A DNA stretch of 64,000 bases, from contig NC_057761.1 of the NCBI RefSeq assembly GCF_010389155.1, positions 5,334,501 through 5,398,500 on the forward strand, read 5' to 3'. Positions 1 to 10,944 of this stretch are shown one piece after another (position 1 is the first letter of the stretch; each line of letters starts with the position of its first letter). Below the pieces are notes generated by a model. That model had not been told where the DNA came from. It worked only from the letters and a program-made list of their open reading frames with translations, and did not search any database. The stretch is from Erigeron canadensis. Its lineage: Eukaryota > Streptophyta > Magnoliopsida > Asterales > Asteraceae. The position numbers and the translations under genes were made by a program.

Positions 1-474
1 CAAGAGAAATTGTTGAACAAATATTATTTGGTAACTTTAAAAGCTAAGAGTACTAAATCGTGACCTTGCGTGACTATGGGATTACATATGGACTCTACTG
101 GAAACTAAAAAAGCCAGTCAGACGATACTTGCTGCTATAAGAATTGAAGTACGCCTACTAACCTATGTAGCTTAAAACTTTTACCAATTAAAAGTTGGAA
201 CTTATTTTATCCACTCAAAAACATAATCAACAATCCAGAAAGACGGAAGAGAAAGGTAAAAAAGAATATACTAAAAAGATGAAATAACATAAAAAGATAG
301 AGGGAGAAGAGACCGGTGGAACCAGTGGGTGGCTGGCCGGAAGGATGGTGGCAGTGACTGGTGTGTGTCAATATTGCCTACTCACCCTTTTTCATTGTTG
401 CAACTGCTTGGTCTCAGCCAGCAATCACTAATTCTGCAGCCACAAAACATTATTGTTTTATGTTACGAAATAAT

Positions 475-1779
475 TTAGAGGTTGGGTTGGTGCTTGCCAA
501 GCTTGCCCATATGTGAAATCTGAAAACTTGCAACTAACATCTTAAATCCGAAACTAAAATACGAAATTGAAAGAGGAAAGATATATAAAGACGCAACTGC
601 TAAAAGATATATAAACACACACACCTGCTTCATTAGACCGGTGAATGCATCCATTAATAGACCAAAGCCAATAACTGTCATTCCAGCAACATGGGAAACT
701 GAATTTTTGATATATAATAATATGTAACACTAAAAAAATATAATCATATCATTTCAAACAATATCAATATTCGTATACCCTTTTACATTATTTAATACTT
801 TCACCCTATATTGTTTGTACATCAATAAAAGAGATTATACATTTGAAACTATATCTCAAAGGAATGAATGGTTCTCCTATTCAGTTTCTCTTATTTCCAA
901 TTTCTATAATCAATTTCAATCAACATAATCAAGGCAATCAGCCTGGGACAATAATCTCAGCAAAAGGGCTTAAAAAAGAAACCTGATTGGTAATATACAT
1001 ATAGACAATGGATACATAGCACACCTTACCAAGCAAAATCTCCTATCGACTTTCTGTTTGCAACTTCATTCTCCAGTAGAAACATTGTATGAACTGTCAG
1101 CGGTCCCTCGTAAAGGTGTTGGAACAGTGATAGCATACATTTTGATGACAAAAATAACTTTTAAACATCCGGTAAAAATAACACACATTACTTATTGTGT
1201 GTATAAGCAAACAATACCAATAATAACATACTGTTTGATGACAAAAATAGTGAACTTCTCTAACCTGCAATGTATATATAAAACACATAAATTTTTAAAG
1301 AAAATGATTAGAAGAAATCGAATTATACAAATGAAAGGTCCCCTTTAGTCTTTCTATCAAACACCTGGTGTGCATATATAAGATAAATAATGTTTAAAAA
1401 CAAACATTTCAGAACATACTAATATTTGAAAAAGGAATGACTTAATTGAGAAGAAGAAATACTGGGGTTTTTATAAACAAATATGGTAGCCTCATGTAAC
1501 AACTTATCCTTTTCATTGGGGATTTAGGAAACCCAATAACGATCGATGAAGAACGAAACTAAAGCTTCAATCAGAGTTGAAAACCTGCTGGACGATCATA
1601 TAAACAAATAATAGTTAGAACCGATTAATATGGTAAAATCTGAAGCAACCAAAACAAACACACACATATACACACAAAATCTAAAAGGGAGATGAGGATT
1701 AAATGGTGGTTGAGGGAAAAAAAATGTTGAGGGGGAGATATACAAAGAACGTACTGATGATTACCTTTTTAGATGCCAT
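475..1779 (-). CDS. Possible small multi-exon gene, unidentified
   Basis: On the minus strand there is an ATG at 1779 followed by four codons (ASKK) and a plausible donor (AAG|GTAATC) after 1765. A later segment near 705-616 encodes a hydrophobic stretch (motif GMTVIGFGLLMDAFTGLMKQ) that begins after a CAG acceptor and ends at CAG|GTGTGT. An acceptor near 426 would add Asn and a stop, so this would be the C-terminus of a small membrane protein. The middle exons could not be joined in phase: a candidate near 1115-1030 (..ENEVANRKSIGDFA..) does not splice cleanly to the last segment. I do not recognise the family. It may be a real short gene or a decayed fragment. Confidence 0.25.
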
Positions 1780-2033
1780 AGCAGTTTCTAACCATCATTA
1801 CTATACATAATGAATGACTCAATCAATGAATCATTCATTTTCAACTTCTTCAATAAATCAACCGTTCTTTACCTTATTAATTCGTACAAAGAATACCTTT
1901 CGGTTGAGACATTGAACGGGCATCGATCAAGGAAAGAAAGGAAGAGGACATGAAAAGGGTTTTTTTTGTTTTATTTAAGGTAAAGAAAGAAGAGGAAATA
2001 CCTGCCGAATATATAAATATTTTTTTTAAGTTA
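1780..2033. other. Intergenic, AT-rich
   Basis: No convincing reading frame. The stretch contains short purine-rich runs and a poly-T tract and nothing I can identify. Confidence 0.4.
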
Positions 2034-2232
2034 GTTTCGATTCAGACTTAATGGAGGCAATTTTAATCAACAAATCGTTGGACTTCCAATCTCAGAAAAT
2101 ACCTTGAGATGAGAAACCCAAGACTCGTACCCGAGACCTTAGGGAAACTCTCTTCCGGGACCCATATAATGGATTTAAAAGATACCCCTCGCCAACCCAT
2201 CTAAGTGGAATTGGTTAAATACCCACTTAATA
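2034..2232 (-). mobile_element. Diverged tRNA-type SINE copy
   Basis: Read on the minus strand, this carries an RNA polymerase III B-box-like motif (GGGTACGAGTCTTGGG). The flanking words (GGGGTAT..., a GGGTCCC/GGGACC block, GAGAGTTT) also occur in the well-bounded SINE at 58526-58763, in the same order. It ends toward 2034 in an A/T-rich tail. No target-site duplication was found, so this is an old or truncated member of the same family. The ends are approximate. Confidence 0.45.
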
Positions 2233-2900
2233 TAACTTGAATATAACGCAACCAACCCTTCATATAAGATCATTTATTTGCCCACAATAATATTTTGCAT
2301 GTGTTATTCCTAAATATAAACCTATTAATGTATTTACACACATGACACATATATCTCATTTTCGGGTAAACAAAACCGACCATATCATTTACCACATCAC
2401 ATTAGCCTCATATGAATGTAACAAAATACAGATTCTAATAAACAAAACCACAAATAAATATAAATATGTATTATAATAAACAAAAGTAATTAACATAGTA
2501 ATTAGCCCTATTAAGTACAATCGATAAATCGTCAATAATACGTCAATTTTTTCACTTGCTTGATAGAACTTTTAGATATATATAGATAGTTTATTCAGGT
2601 AACTATAATTGATAGGTGCAAACGTTAAAAGTTATGATCTTTAGAAATTTAATTAAAAAACAATTACTGTAAAAAAGAAAGAAGAAAAGTTGTTGTGAAA
2701 GTTGTTTGCATAGTATCCCCTGTATTTTATGGGCTGTATATTTCGTTAAAAATGATAAATGTTCCTAATATATCTTTCTAATAATCCTAGCTTCTAAGAA
2801 CAAAATCACCACACGTGAAAAATATAAGAGATAGGATGAGAAAGGAAAATTAGTAGGTTACATGTGTCATAAGGTTCTTTAAGAAGATTATTAGGTGATA
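2233..2900. other. Intergenic, no gene seen
   Basis: AT-rich sequence with no open frame of note and no clear repeat structure. It ends at the host base flanking the Helitron that starts at 2901. Confidence 0.4.
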
Positions 2901-3211
2901 CTAGCACGTTACCCGCGCAATGCGGCGGTAGTCATGGCAGCGATGATGTAGTGGTAGATGTGACTATTTGTGGTAGATGAGACGTCGATTGATGTAAATT
3001 ATTAATGGGGATATTTTAAAAAATAAATGATTGATAGTATAACTTAATCATTAATGTTAAGGGGTAGTGTAAGTAAAAATATTTTAGTGTTAAGTAAAAA
3101 TATTACATATCTTAAGGGTGGTAGATGAAAATATTACATGGAAGGGCATTTTAGACATTTTTCCATGTAACTTTCAACATCGGGGTTATTTTCTTTAATA
3201 AGTAGTACAGA
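2901..3211 (-). mobile_element. Non-autonomous Helitron
   Basis: On the minus strand the element starts with TC (TCTGTACTACTTATTAA) just after a host A (complement of 3212). It ends in CTAG at 2904-2901 just before a host T (complement of 2900). A GC-rich quasi-palindrome (2911-2928, CCGC...GCGG) lies about ten bases inside the 3' end. TC...hairpin...CTRR with insertion between A and T is the Helitron signature. The internal 'TTTTAGACA' and 'TGATTGATAGT' segments recur, decayed, at 46388-46570 and 58099-58345. It has no coding capacity. Confidence 0.7.
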
Positions 3212-3397
3212 TATACATATTAGAAGGATTTATATATCATTATCCTATTATATTTAGCAAACTCTAGTAATGAAGAATGTAATAAAAGAAATAATATATT
3301 TTTCTTTTCTTGGTTTTCAAGCCAGCATGATCATCCTTGTATACATGTCATAAGTAGTAACCAAATATCCAATCTTTTATGTTAGTTTTCAATCTTC
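3212..3397 (+). promoter_or_regulatory. Upstream region of the RLCK-CDPK gene
   Basis: A 186-bp AT-rich stretch between the Helitron end and the kinase start codon. It must hold the 5' leader and perhaps the core promoter. No single TATA element stands out. The adjacent Helitron may therefore lie within the promoter region. Confidence 0.3.
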
Positions 3398-4375
3398 ATG
3401 TCTTCTTCATCTTCCAATTCAATAATAACCACATCTATTAACGAGTCAAAGGACCTCGTCATATCTTTCCAGGTTATTCAAGAAGCCACCAAAAATTTTT
3501 CAACAGTTATTGGAAAAGGTAGATTTGGCTTTGTTTACAAAGCACAACTATTACTTTCCGGTGAACTTACCTCTGTGGCTGTAAAGCGACTAGATAGTTC
3601 TAAAATTTCCAGTAAAGGATTAAAGGAGTTTTTAACAAAGATTCAATTGCTATCTCGTTATAAACATCCAAACCTGGTCTCTCTACTTGGTTTCTGTGAT
3701 GAAGCTGGTGAAACGATCCTTATTTACGAGTATGCAGAGCATGGAAGCCTTGTCAAACACCTACTTGGGTCAGGTAAAATAACTCGTCCACTGACATGGG
3801 AGCAAAGAATCAGTATATGCCTTGACACGGCTCGTGGTTTAGATTATCTTCACAACCATATTGTGATAAACCATGGAGTGATGCACACAGATATTAAGAG
3901 TGCAAATATTCTGATAGGTCATAACTGGAAAGCTATGATTGCAGATCTTGGACTTTCCAATATAGGGCGTGCAAATGAAAGTGACTCTTATCTAATTACT
4001 AATGCTTCAGGGACACATGGCTACTGTGATCCAGCATATATGCATACTGGAATCCTAACCAATGAATCTGATGTTTATTCATTTGGTGTGGTAATGTATG
4101 AAGTCTTATGCGGGAGGTCGAGCTTTGTGAATGTAAACAATGAACATCAATTCCTTGCCCCATTGGCCCAACGCTATTATGAAACAGGAAGGTTACATGA
4201 AATTATTGATCCCTATTTAAAGATGGAAGTGGACCATGATACTTTGAAAAGTTTTTCAGAGATTGCATATTCATGTTTGCTTAATGAACGGGAGCGACGA
4301 CCCTCAATGGGTTTGATTGTTCAAAAACTTGAGGACTTGATGGCAAGCTCAAAGGTCTTGCAGATTAATCTCAAG
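3398..4375 (+). CDS. Receptor-like cytoplasmic kinase module (5' exon of a predicted RLCK-CDPK fusion)
   Basis: Encodes residues 1-326 of a Ser/Thr kinase of the plant RLK/Pelle type with no signal peptide or membrane segment, so it is probably cytoplasmic. Visible motifs are the glycine loop GKGRFGFV (39-46), ATP lysine Lys63 (AVK), HTDIKSAN (163-170; HRD with Arg changed to Thr, catalytic Asp165 kept), DLG (183-185; DFG with Phe to Leu, Asp kept) and GTHGYCDPAY with SDVYSFGV. The usual alpha-C glutamate position reads Lys81 (FLTKIQLL), so activity may be reduced. Its closest resemblance is to the 'phloem protein 2-like' kinases common in Asteraceae (from memory). The frame runs on to a stop at 4414, but AAG|GTACTT at 4375/4376 is a good phase-0 donor. 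The next phase-0 acceptor opens the CDPK exon at 4780. The start is the first ATG of the frame. The alternative is a free-standing RLCK ending at 4414. Confidence 0.8.
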
Positions 4376-4779
4376 GTACTTTTTTTTGCGTCTATATATG
4401 CAATATTAAAATGAGTTGATTCTTACCTCTTTCTCATTATAGATATATGACAAACCATAATGACATACTAGCTCCAAAATCTTATTGGAACATTTTCCCT
4501 TTCTTCTCGGTATAATTTCTGAAAAAAATCTTGTTATTGCCGATTATATGATTTCCTTGTGCTTATTTTTGCTATGAGATTGACCACAAAAGTATAAATA
4601 AAAAGCGCCGAATATTTTTTTTAAAAGAACAAATCATATAAAGTACACTGCCCACATTATGTATGTTTTTCTTACAATTTTCATGACTAAAAATGAAATG
4701 GCATTGTCTAAAGACATCCTTCTTCAAAACTGTCTAAAAGCTTTAAGATTGCTTACCTAGCCGCTTGATCTCTCAACAG

Positions 4780-7145
4780 CAAGGATCTTCCAATCTGTCC
4801 AGTTCTGAACCCAATGGTCCTAAGAAAGGAAATTTAAACTTCTATGGAAATTCTAATGAAGCCAATAGTGTTCTTGGTCATAAAACCGGTAACATTCATG
4901 ATATGTATACGTTTTGTAAAATGTTAAGGGTGGTTGAATCTGGCACTATCTATTTGTGCACTGAGATTGCAACTGGTATAGATTATGCCTGCAAAATAAT
5001 CTCTAAGAGAAATTTGATTTCCAAAACGCATTTAGAGGAAGTTAGGAGGGAGATTCAGATAATGCACCATTTGGCAGGACATAATAATGTTGTGACAATC
5101 AAGGGTGCATACGAGAATCTTTTGTATGTTCATATTGTTATGGAGCTTTGCAATGGAGATGAATTGTTCGACACAATCATTGAGATGGGACATTATACCG
5201 AGAAGAAGGCTGCCGAGTTGATAAAGATAATTGCTGGTGTTGTTGAGGCATGCCACTCACTTGGGGTTATCCATAGAAACTTCAGACCTGAATATTTCTT
5301 GTTGGTTAATAGATATGATGATTTCTCCCTCATGGCAACTGATTTTAGATCAGCTATTTTCTGTAAACCCGGTTAGTTTTACCATATTATAGCTGCTAGC
5401 AAAATGTTATCATCAAGTAAAAAAGAGAAAAACTAAAAGCATCGATCCTACATTTTAGCCAATGTTTTTCAGGTCTGGTAAGCAACGAAATAGCAGGCTA
5501 TGTAACCTGTGATTTGCTTTTTCCATTGTGATTTGACTGGATCGCTTGTCAAAGCCTGCGACTTCCTTCTACTTTTTCTCTAATTTGACTAAATCAAGAA
5601 GACAAAAGGAAATCACAGACTTTGACCTGTGATTTGGTTGGTTACTTCTGGGTTTTCTGCTACTTAAGTTCGTTCCTCTTAATTTGTTCTATTGAACTGT
5701 TGGATTTCAGGTCAAATTTACACAGAGATAGCGGGAAGTGCGTGTTATGCGGCTCCTGAGATGCTTTTGGGGAATTACGGTCCAGAAGCAGATGTATGGT
5801 CTGCAGGGGTTATACTTTATATGCTTCTCAGTGGCGTGCCTCCGTTTCTTGCTGGTACATGTAAAAAATGTGCTCTCTGCGCGCCTTGTATTTCGTTATC
5901 AATGAGAAATGCTCACTTCAACCTTTTTAAATTTTTTTTTTATTGTAGAAACAGAAAAGGGGATATATGATCAAGTTTTAAAGGAATGCATAGACTTCGA
6001 TTCAGCTCCGTGGCCCCATATATCTGACTGTGCAAAGGATCTTGTTAGGAAGATGCTATGTTTACAACCTTCAGACCGCCTAACTGCTTATGAAGTTCTG
6101 TGTATGTTGTGAATGATATTACCTTTTGTTTGCTCGTTTACGCATCTTTGCAGAGTACACGTTGTAATTCTACCGTCACACTTGTAAGCTTAAAGATTAT
6201 TTATGCTCAATTAGTTGCATTCTGCAGCCCATCCTTGGCTTTGTGAAATTGGTGTCACTCCTGAAAGACTGGAACCAGCCATTCTTTCTCGTATGAAGCA
6301 GTTCTCTGCAATGAATGCATTAAAGAAAATGGCTTTGGTGGTATGTTCATAATATAACTTTATAAGTAAAATACACATTTGTTTTGTTCTTCTTTTAAGT
6401 CGTTATTTGTATACAAGATAACGCAATAAGGGATGATCCCTTTCATGACTGAAATGTATTATTTGATTTGCACAACAGATAATCTTTTAATATTTTCATG
6501 TTGTTTTAATTTAGGTTATAGTGGAAAGACTGTGTGAAGATGAGATAGCTGGTTTGACAGAAATGTTTAAGTCAATAAATACCAGTAATAGTGGTGCAAT
6601 AACGTTTGATGAACTCGGAGCTGGTCTAAGGAAGTACGGCTCTACATTAGAAGATATAGAGATAAGAGAGCTTCTGAATGCGGTAATTAAGACTGTTATT
6701 TTGTAGCCCGTGAACATTAAATATTGTTCGGATTTAGCTGATGATGTGGGATTTCAGGCTGATCTGGACAACAGTGGGAAAATTGCTTATCGAGATTTTC
6801 TAGCTGCAACGATTCACCTGAACACACTGGAAGACCAAGAGCACCTTGTGGCCGCATTCCAGTACTTTGACAAGGATGGAAGTGGTTATATAACAGCTGA
6901 TGACCTTCAGAAGGCTTGTGAAGATAACAATATTGCTGATTTTGTTGTAGAAGATATCATCAAAGAAGTTGACCAAAATAACGTAAGTCCAATATAATTA
7001 TTATATATATTTGAATTAGGAAAGCATAGTGAATGATGAGTTTTTTGATGTGATGCAGGAGGGGAGGATTGGTTACAGGGAGTTCGTGGCCATGATGAGA
7101 AAAGGAAACGAAGGAGTTGCAAGAAGAACAATTCAGAACAGCTGA
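4780..7145 (+). CDS. CDPK-like pseudokinase with EF-hands (3' exons of the predicted fusion)
   Basis: Seven exons join in phase: 4780-5371, 5711-5854, 5949-6101, 6228-6340, 6515-6682, 6758-6982 and 7059-7145 (TGA). They give 493 residues collinear with plant CDPKs: kinase domain, autoinhibitory junction ([14 protein letters not shown]), then four EF-hands. The catalytic core is degraded. The glycine loop is replaced by RVVESGT, HRDLKPEN reads HRNFRPEY (catalytic Asp lost), and DFG reads DFR. The lysine in YACK remains. EF1 is weakened (NTSNSG in place of DTDNSG), EF2 (DLDNSG) and EF3 (DKDGSG) look functional, and EF4 is DQNNEG. No start codon or Met-Gly myristoylation site precedes the region that already aligns with CDPKs, and a stop at 4744 closes the frame upstream. 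An upstream exon is therefore needed, and the RLCK exon at 3398-4375 fits in phase. It may act as a calcium sensor rather than a kinase. Confidence 0.85.
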
Positions 7146-8049
7146 ACATGAGCATGAAAGAGAGACACCAGAGGCACTCTAGTACTCGTATTTTTAAAAA
7201 TTTCGTCCATAGGCATATATCCCCGCTTTGCTTTAGAATTTAACTTGGGTCATATTTAAAGAAGACAACATTAAACACACTGGAGATTGTACCGCTTGAT
7301 GAGAATAGGTGCGGCAATTGAGGCATCAGGGCCATAAGTAGTTTAGCATTTCCCTTTGGGAGTATGCAATAAATACAAACACTGTTGTTTGTTTGTGATT
7401 GTTATATGAATTAAGCTAAAGATTGCCATTATAGTTGGAATTGTATATCAATTGGTATTTGCATTTGTTGGCAAGCTTATATGTGTTTGGCTGAAATTCT
7501 GATTTGATGTAAAGACTGCATATAATCTGTTTAAATGCCTGAAACAAAATGTATATCGCTAATATGTTTGTTGATCTGTTTTCCATCTTGCTGAGCGAGT
7601 GTATTGAATTTTTACTTTTGTTCTTTTATGATGTTATTTTTTTTATAAAAATGTTTTTATTTTCTTTTAGTGTTTTGTTAGTGACAGCCCTTAGGGTTGT
7701 TAGTGAAAACTAATTGGGTGCATTAAAATTTATACCTTGCTATTAGAAAAATCAGGGGGCGGTTTTTAATATATAATGTACAAGTTTTTAAGCATATAAT
7801 ATGTTGTTAGTGACAGCCCTAAGGGCTGTCATTATCATTTTCCTTTCTTTTAAACACTCTGAAAATTTATACATGGTCTTTTAAGTTATATCATCTAAAT
7901 AATTTTGTCATAACTGAATTATCTTCTTATTATGTGGGTTAATAAGCTGGTTTATAGGGTATATTATTTCGAGGTTATAAGTATCGTACTATCGTTGGAT
8001 TGTTGTAACTTTGATGGCGAAGATACATTTTTGTAAACTTTTATTAATA
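7146..8049. other. 3' flank of the kinase gene with small palindromic repeats
   Basis: The first few hundred bases are probably the 3' UTR and terminator region of the kinase gene. Near 7682-7700 and 7810-7835 the word AGTGACAGCCCT appears twice. The second copy forms a 9-bp hairpin (GACAGCCCT A AGGGCTGTC, 7812-7830). This looks like the debris of a small inverted-repeat element. No gene is visible. Confidence 0.35.
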
Positions 8050-8162
8050 CTAGAGTGAAGGTCCGTGCGATGCACGACTATGTCTATAATGTTATTTGAT
8101 TTACGTTTTAGATAATGTAACTTTATTGTTAGACCACTTATTTCGATACTGATAATGATTAC
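8050..8162 (-). mobile_element. Helitron 3' terminus
   Basis: Read on the minus strand: a perfect hairpin (CGTGC ATC GCACG), a short spacer (GACCTTCACT), then CTAG at 8053-8050 followed by a host T (complement of 8049). This is a Helitron 3' end. The matching 5' end was not found before the LTR-like repeat starting at 8163, so the element appears truncated. Confidence 0.5.
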
Positions 8163-10260
8163 TGTAACATCCTAAAAATTTTAGACCAATGAAAATTAAC
8201 CTTATTAATAGTTTTGACATAAAAATGATTTCCTAGTATTTTATTTTTAAATATGGGGTTAAATTAATTGGGACTTTAGCGGATAGCGGGTGTAATACCC
8301 TTTTAATTTTAGTAAAGACGTGGCATGGAGAATGAGTGTCCAGCCATATCAAATTGTGAATCATCTTTCACTCCTAACTAACATCTCATTACAATATTCA
8401 TATTTCTTCTCAAATCTTCCATGGAGTGTGTGTGTGTGAGTGATAAATTCATCTTCCAAACATCATTGAGGTATTATTTCTTTAACCTAATTTTTAATTT
8501 CCTTGTTGTGAATTAGGGTTCATGCAAGTATGGAAAATTTGGGGATTTTATTTATATTGAGTAAATTGCTATAATATGAGTTAGGGTTCGTATAAGTTAA
8601 TCAAATTAGGGTTTTAATTGGGTTGCATGATAGATTTTGATGAATACTAGTAAGAACAAAGTTGGACAGATTCTGTCTCTGAGTTTGAAACGAGTTAAAC
8701 ACCCCCATGACAGAATTTTCACTTGTCGATTCCTAAAAAAGAAAATGTAGGTTATTGTGTTAAGTAAATTTTGCCACTGGAATGGGTTAAAAAGACGAAG
8801 TAGAACTCTAGATATGAATTTTTGAATTCAGGGCGCAATGCTGATTTTCAGCAAAACTGATTCTATGTCTGTCATTAAAATGGGTAAAACACATTCTTGA
8901 AAGTTAATTCATATCTTGGTCACTGAATATAAAATGTACCTAAATGTGTTAAGAAGAAGTGGCCACTGGAATGAGGTTAATATATGGTGTAGAACTCAAG
9001 TTATGGTCATTTGAAGTCAGTAAGGTCAAAAATGTTCTGTTAATGAAAACAACAGCAGTGTTGGTTTTTAAAACGACCAGAAGTCATCTTTGAAAGACAA
9101 TTCACATGTTGGTCACTAAAGATAAAATGTAGATATATGTGTCTTATAAATTTGGACACTGGAATCAAGTAAAAAGAGTAAGTAGAACTTGAGTTACGCT
9201 TGTTTGAAGGCAGCTTGGTCAAATATGAAAATGGTACTTTTTGTATGAAAGTGAGTTTGGCCATATGGAAATGATATAAGAGATACATGTTATGTGAACT
9301 AACCCAAGATTAATATAAGAGTGTAAATGATGGGTTGGGTGTTGGAATGCTAGTGATTCTGGCTAGGTGACCTTATACGTGATGAATGACCATATGTGTG
9401 TTTTTAATGTGAATTGATAGGTTGATTGCAAATACGTTGTTTTATGGTCATCTTGTAATTGTGGTCGCAAATAAGGTGAGTGTATATGCATATCATCATA
9501 TTCTGGTTATTGAGGTTATATGTGGGTAAATTCCTATGACCCATAGTCGATTGTTTGTAAGAACTAGTAGGTGTGTAAATTCCTACTAGTCATGTTGTAT
9601 GTAAGAGCTAATAGGTGGGTAAATTCCTACTAGCCAAAATATCCATGGCCATGTTGAAAATGATTGTATGAGCTAGTAGGTGGGTAAATTCCTACTAGCC
9701 AAATTGATTTTGTGAGCTAGTAGGTGGGTAAATTCCTACTAGCCAAATTGTTTATGAGAGCTAGTAGATGGGTAAATTCCTACTAGCCAAATTGTTGATT
9801 ACGACTAGTAGGTGGGTAAAGTCCTACTAGTATTAGGAATGATATGGATGAGATGACTATCAATTGATAGGCTATAATTGATGCACTTTTGTATGGTAAC
9901 TTGTTTATGATTATATGTGTATACATTCACTAAGCGTTTAGCTTATTCTTTTAGTTGTTTACCCTTTTTATAGGTTGTTCCGGATGCGGAAGAAAGTTAA
10001 GTAATGTAAAGATTGAAGTTGAAGATGCTTTATGGGTATTGATTGCTTTAGCTAAATGCGGTTAATGGTAATGATATTAGGACCCTTAGTGACCCCCTTG
10101 GATCTATTGGCTCATGATACACTTGCTAGATCATTTTGGTAAAGTCATTATGACGTCAAATGCTAGATTTGGGTTTTGATTCTTGTAATGGACCGTTTTG
10201 TAGTATTAATGTATTGTTCATAATTAAATGGGTTTCGGAAAAATATAATGATCCGTAACA
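8163..10260. repeat. LTR-like repeat, possibly a solo LTR (copy 1)
   Basis: A non-coding block bounded by TGTAACATCC at 8163 and CCGTAACA at 10260, about 2.1 kb. Its 5' segment and its hairpin array recur in diverged form at 58796-59836, so it is a dispersed repeat family. TG...CA ends, length and lack of coding fit a solo LTR of a gypsy-type element, but no target-site duplication is visible (ATTAC before, GGTTT after). The LTR identity is inference; the repeat itself is seen directly. Confidence 0.45.
9514..9831. repeat. Tandem array of seven hairpin-forming units
   Basis: Seven units of roughly 42-65 bp, each built on GCTAGTAGG + TGGGTAAATT + CCTACTAGC. That is a 9-bp inverted repeat around a constant ten-base loop. 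The first unit is diverged (GGTTATATGTGGG...CCTATGACC). Spacers such as CAAATTG + TT/GA vary. At least two further units lie at 59690-59810 in the second copy of this repeat. The loop is better conserved than the spacers. Confidence 0.8.
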
Positions 10261-10944
10261 GGTTTGGACGATGGTCTTATGAATGGGTCATGCCGAAATT
10301 TCTAATTTTGTGCGTTGTCTTTTATAACGAGTTTTGGTTAATGTATTTGTCGAGATTATGGCTATGTAATTTCCTTATGAATGGAAGGCTTCATTGGTGT
10401 GTCTTTAATCCATTTTTGAAGTATAAAAATTATTGGTGAAAGATTTCAAGTTTATTAAGTGTTCATGTAGGTTATAAATTTATTTCATCTTGGTTCTGAT
10501 TTTTACTTCATCTTGGTTCTGTCTCTTACTTCATCTTGGTTCTGATTTTTACTTCATCTTGGTCCTGATTTTTACTTCATCCTGGTTATGATTTTACTTC
10601 ATCTTGGTTGTGATTTTCTTCATCTGGGTTTAAAAAAAAATAAAAAATCCTTGTTTATCCATTAATCGAGTTGTGTCGTTTCAATTACGCAGAACTGGTT
10701 CTTGATGAGTGATAGGATATCTATAGTTTGATACTACTCAACCTCAACTAAGAACCATACCAACGATATTTATATGCATCTATCATCTATAGCAGACCCT
10801 ATTTTAGATAGCACGGAACACGTTATTAAAATCTAGATTTTTTTACAGAAGTTTCTATTAAACTTCATCCTCAAGAGATCATTTTAATAAGAGTGTGTTG
10901 GGTAATGAGTCTAAGTGAGTAAAAACATTAAATAGAAGGTGTAC
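10261..10944. repeat. Short tandem repeat (TTCATCTTGGTTCTGA) and flanks
   Basis: From about 10483 to 10630 there are seven imperfect copies of a roughly 25-bp unit (TACTTCATCTTGGTTCTGAT) decaying toward the 3' end. The short open frame at 10248-10439 has no recognisable protein. The remainder to 10944 is AT-rich with no gene. Confidence 0.6.

Noticed and set aside
1058..1348. 96-codon plus-strand frame
   Set aside because: Composition follows local AT-rich sequence. It crosses the opposite strand's candidate splice sites and shows no domain.
4765..5376. Independent CDPK gene starting at 4765
   Set aside because: The frame begins with TTG, not ATG, directly after a stop at 4744. The good acceptor at 4777-4779 shows that it is an internal exon.
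5471..5520. Alternative second CDPK exon
   Set aside because: It resembles the true exon only at its start, and the frame soon reaches stops. The exon at 5711 restores the full conserved sequence.
9514..9831. CRISPR-like array of repeats and spacers
   Set aside because: Spacers are short and partly similar, the repeat is an inverted repeat within a plant LTR-like element, and there are no cas genes. This is eukaryotic repeat DNA.
8163..10260. Complete LTR retrotransposon
   Set aside because: No second LTR, no internal coding and no polypurine tract were found next to it. At most it is a solo LTR, and the absence of a target duplication leaves even that open.
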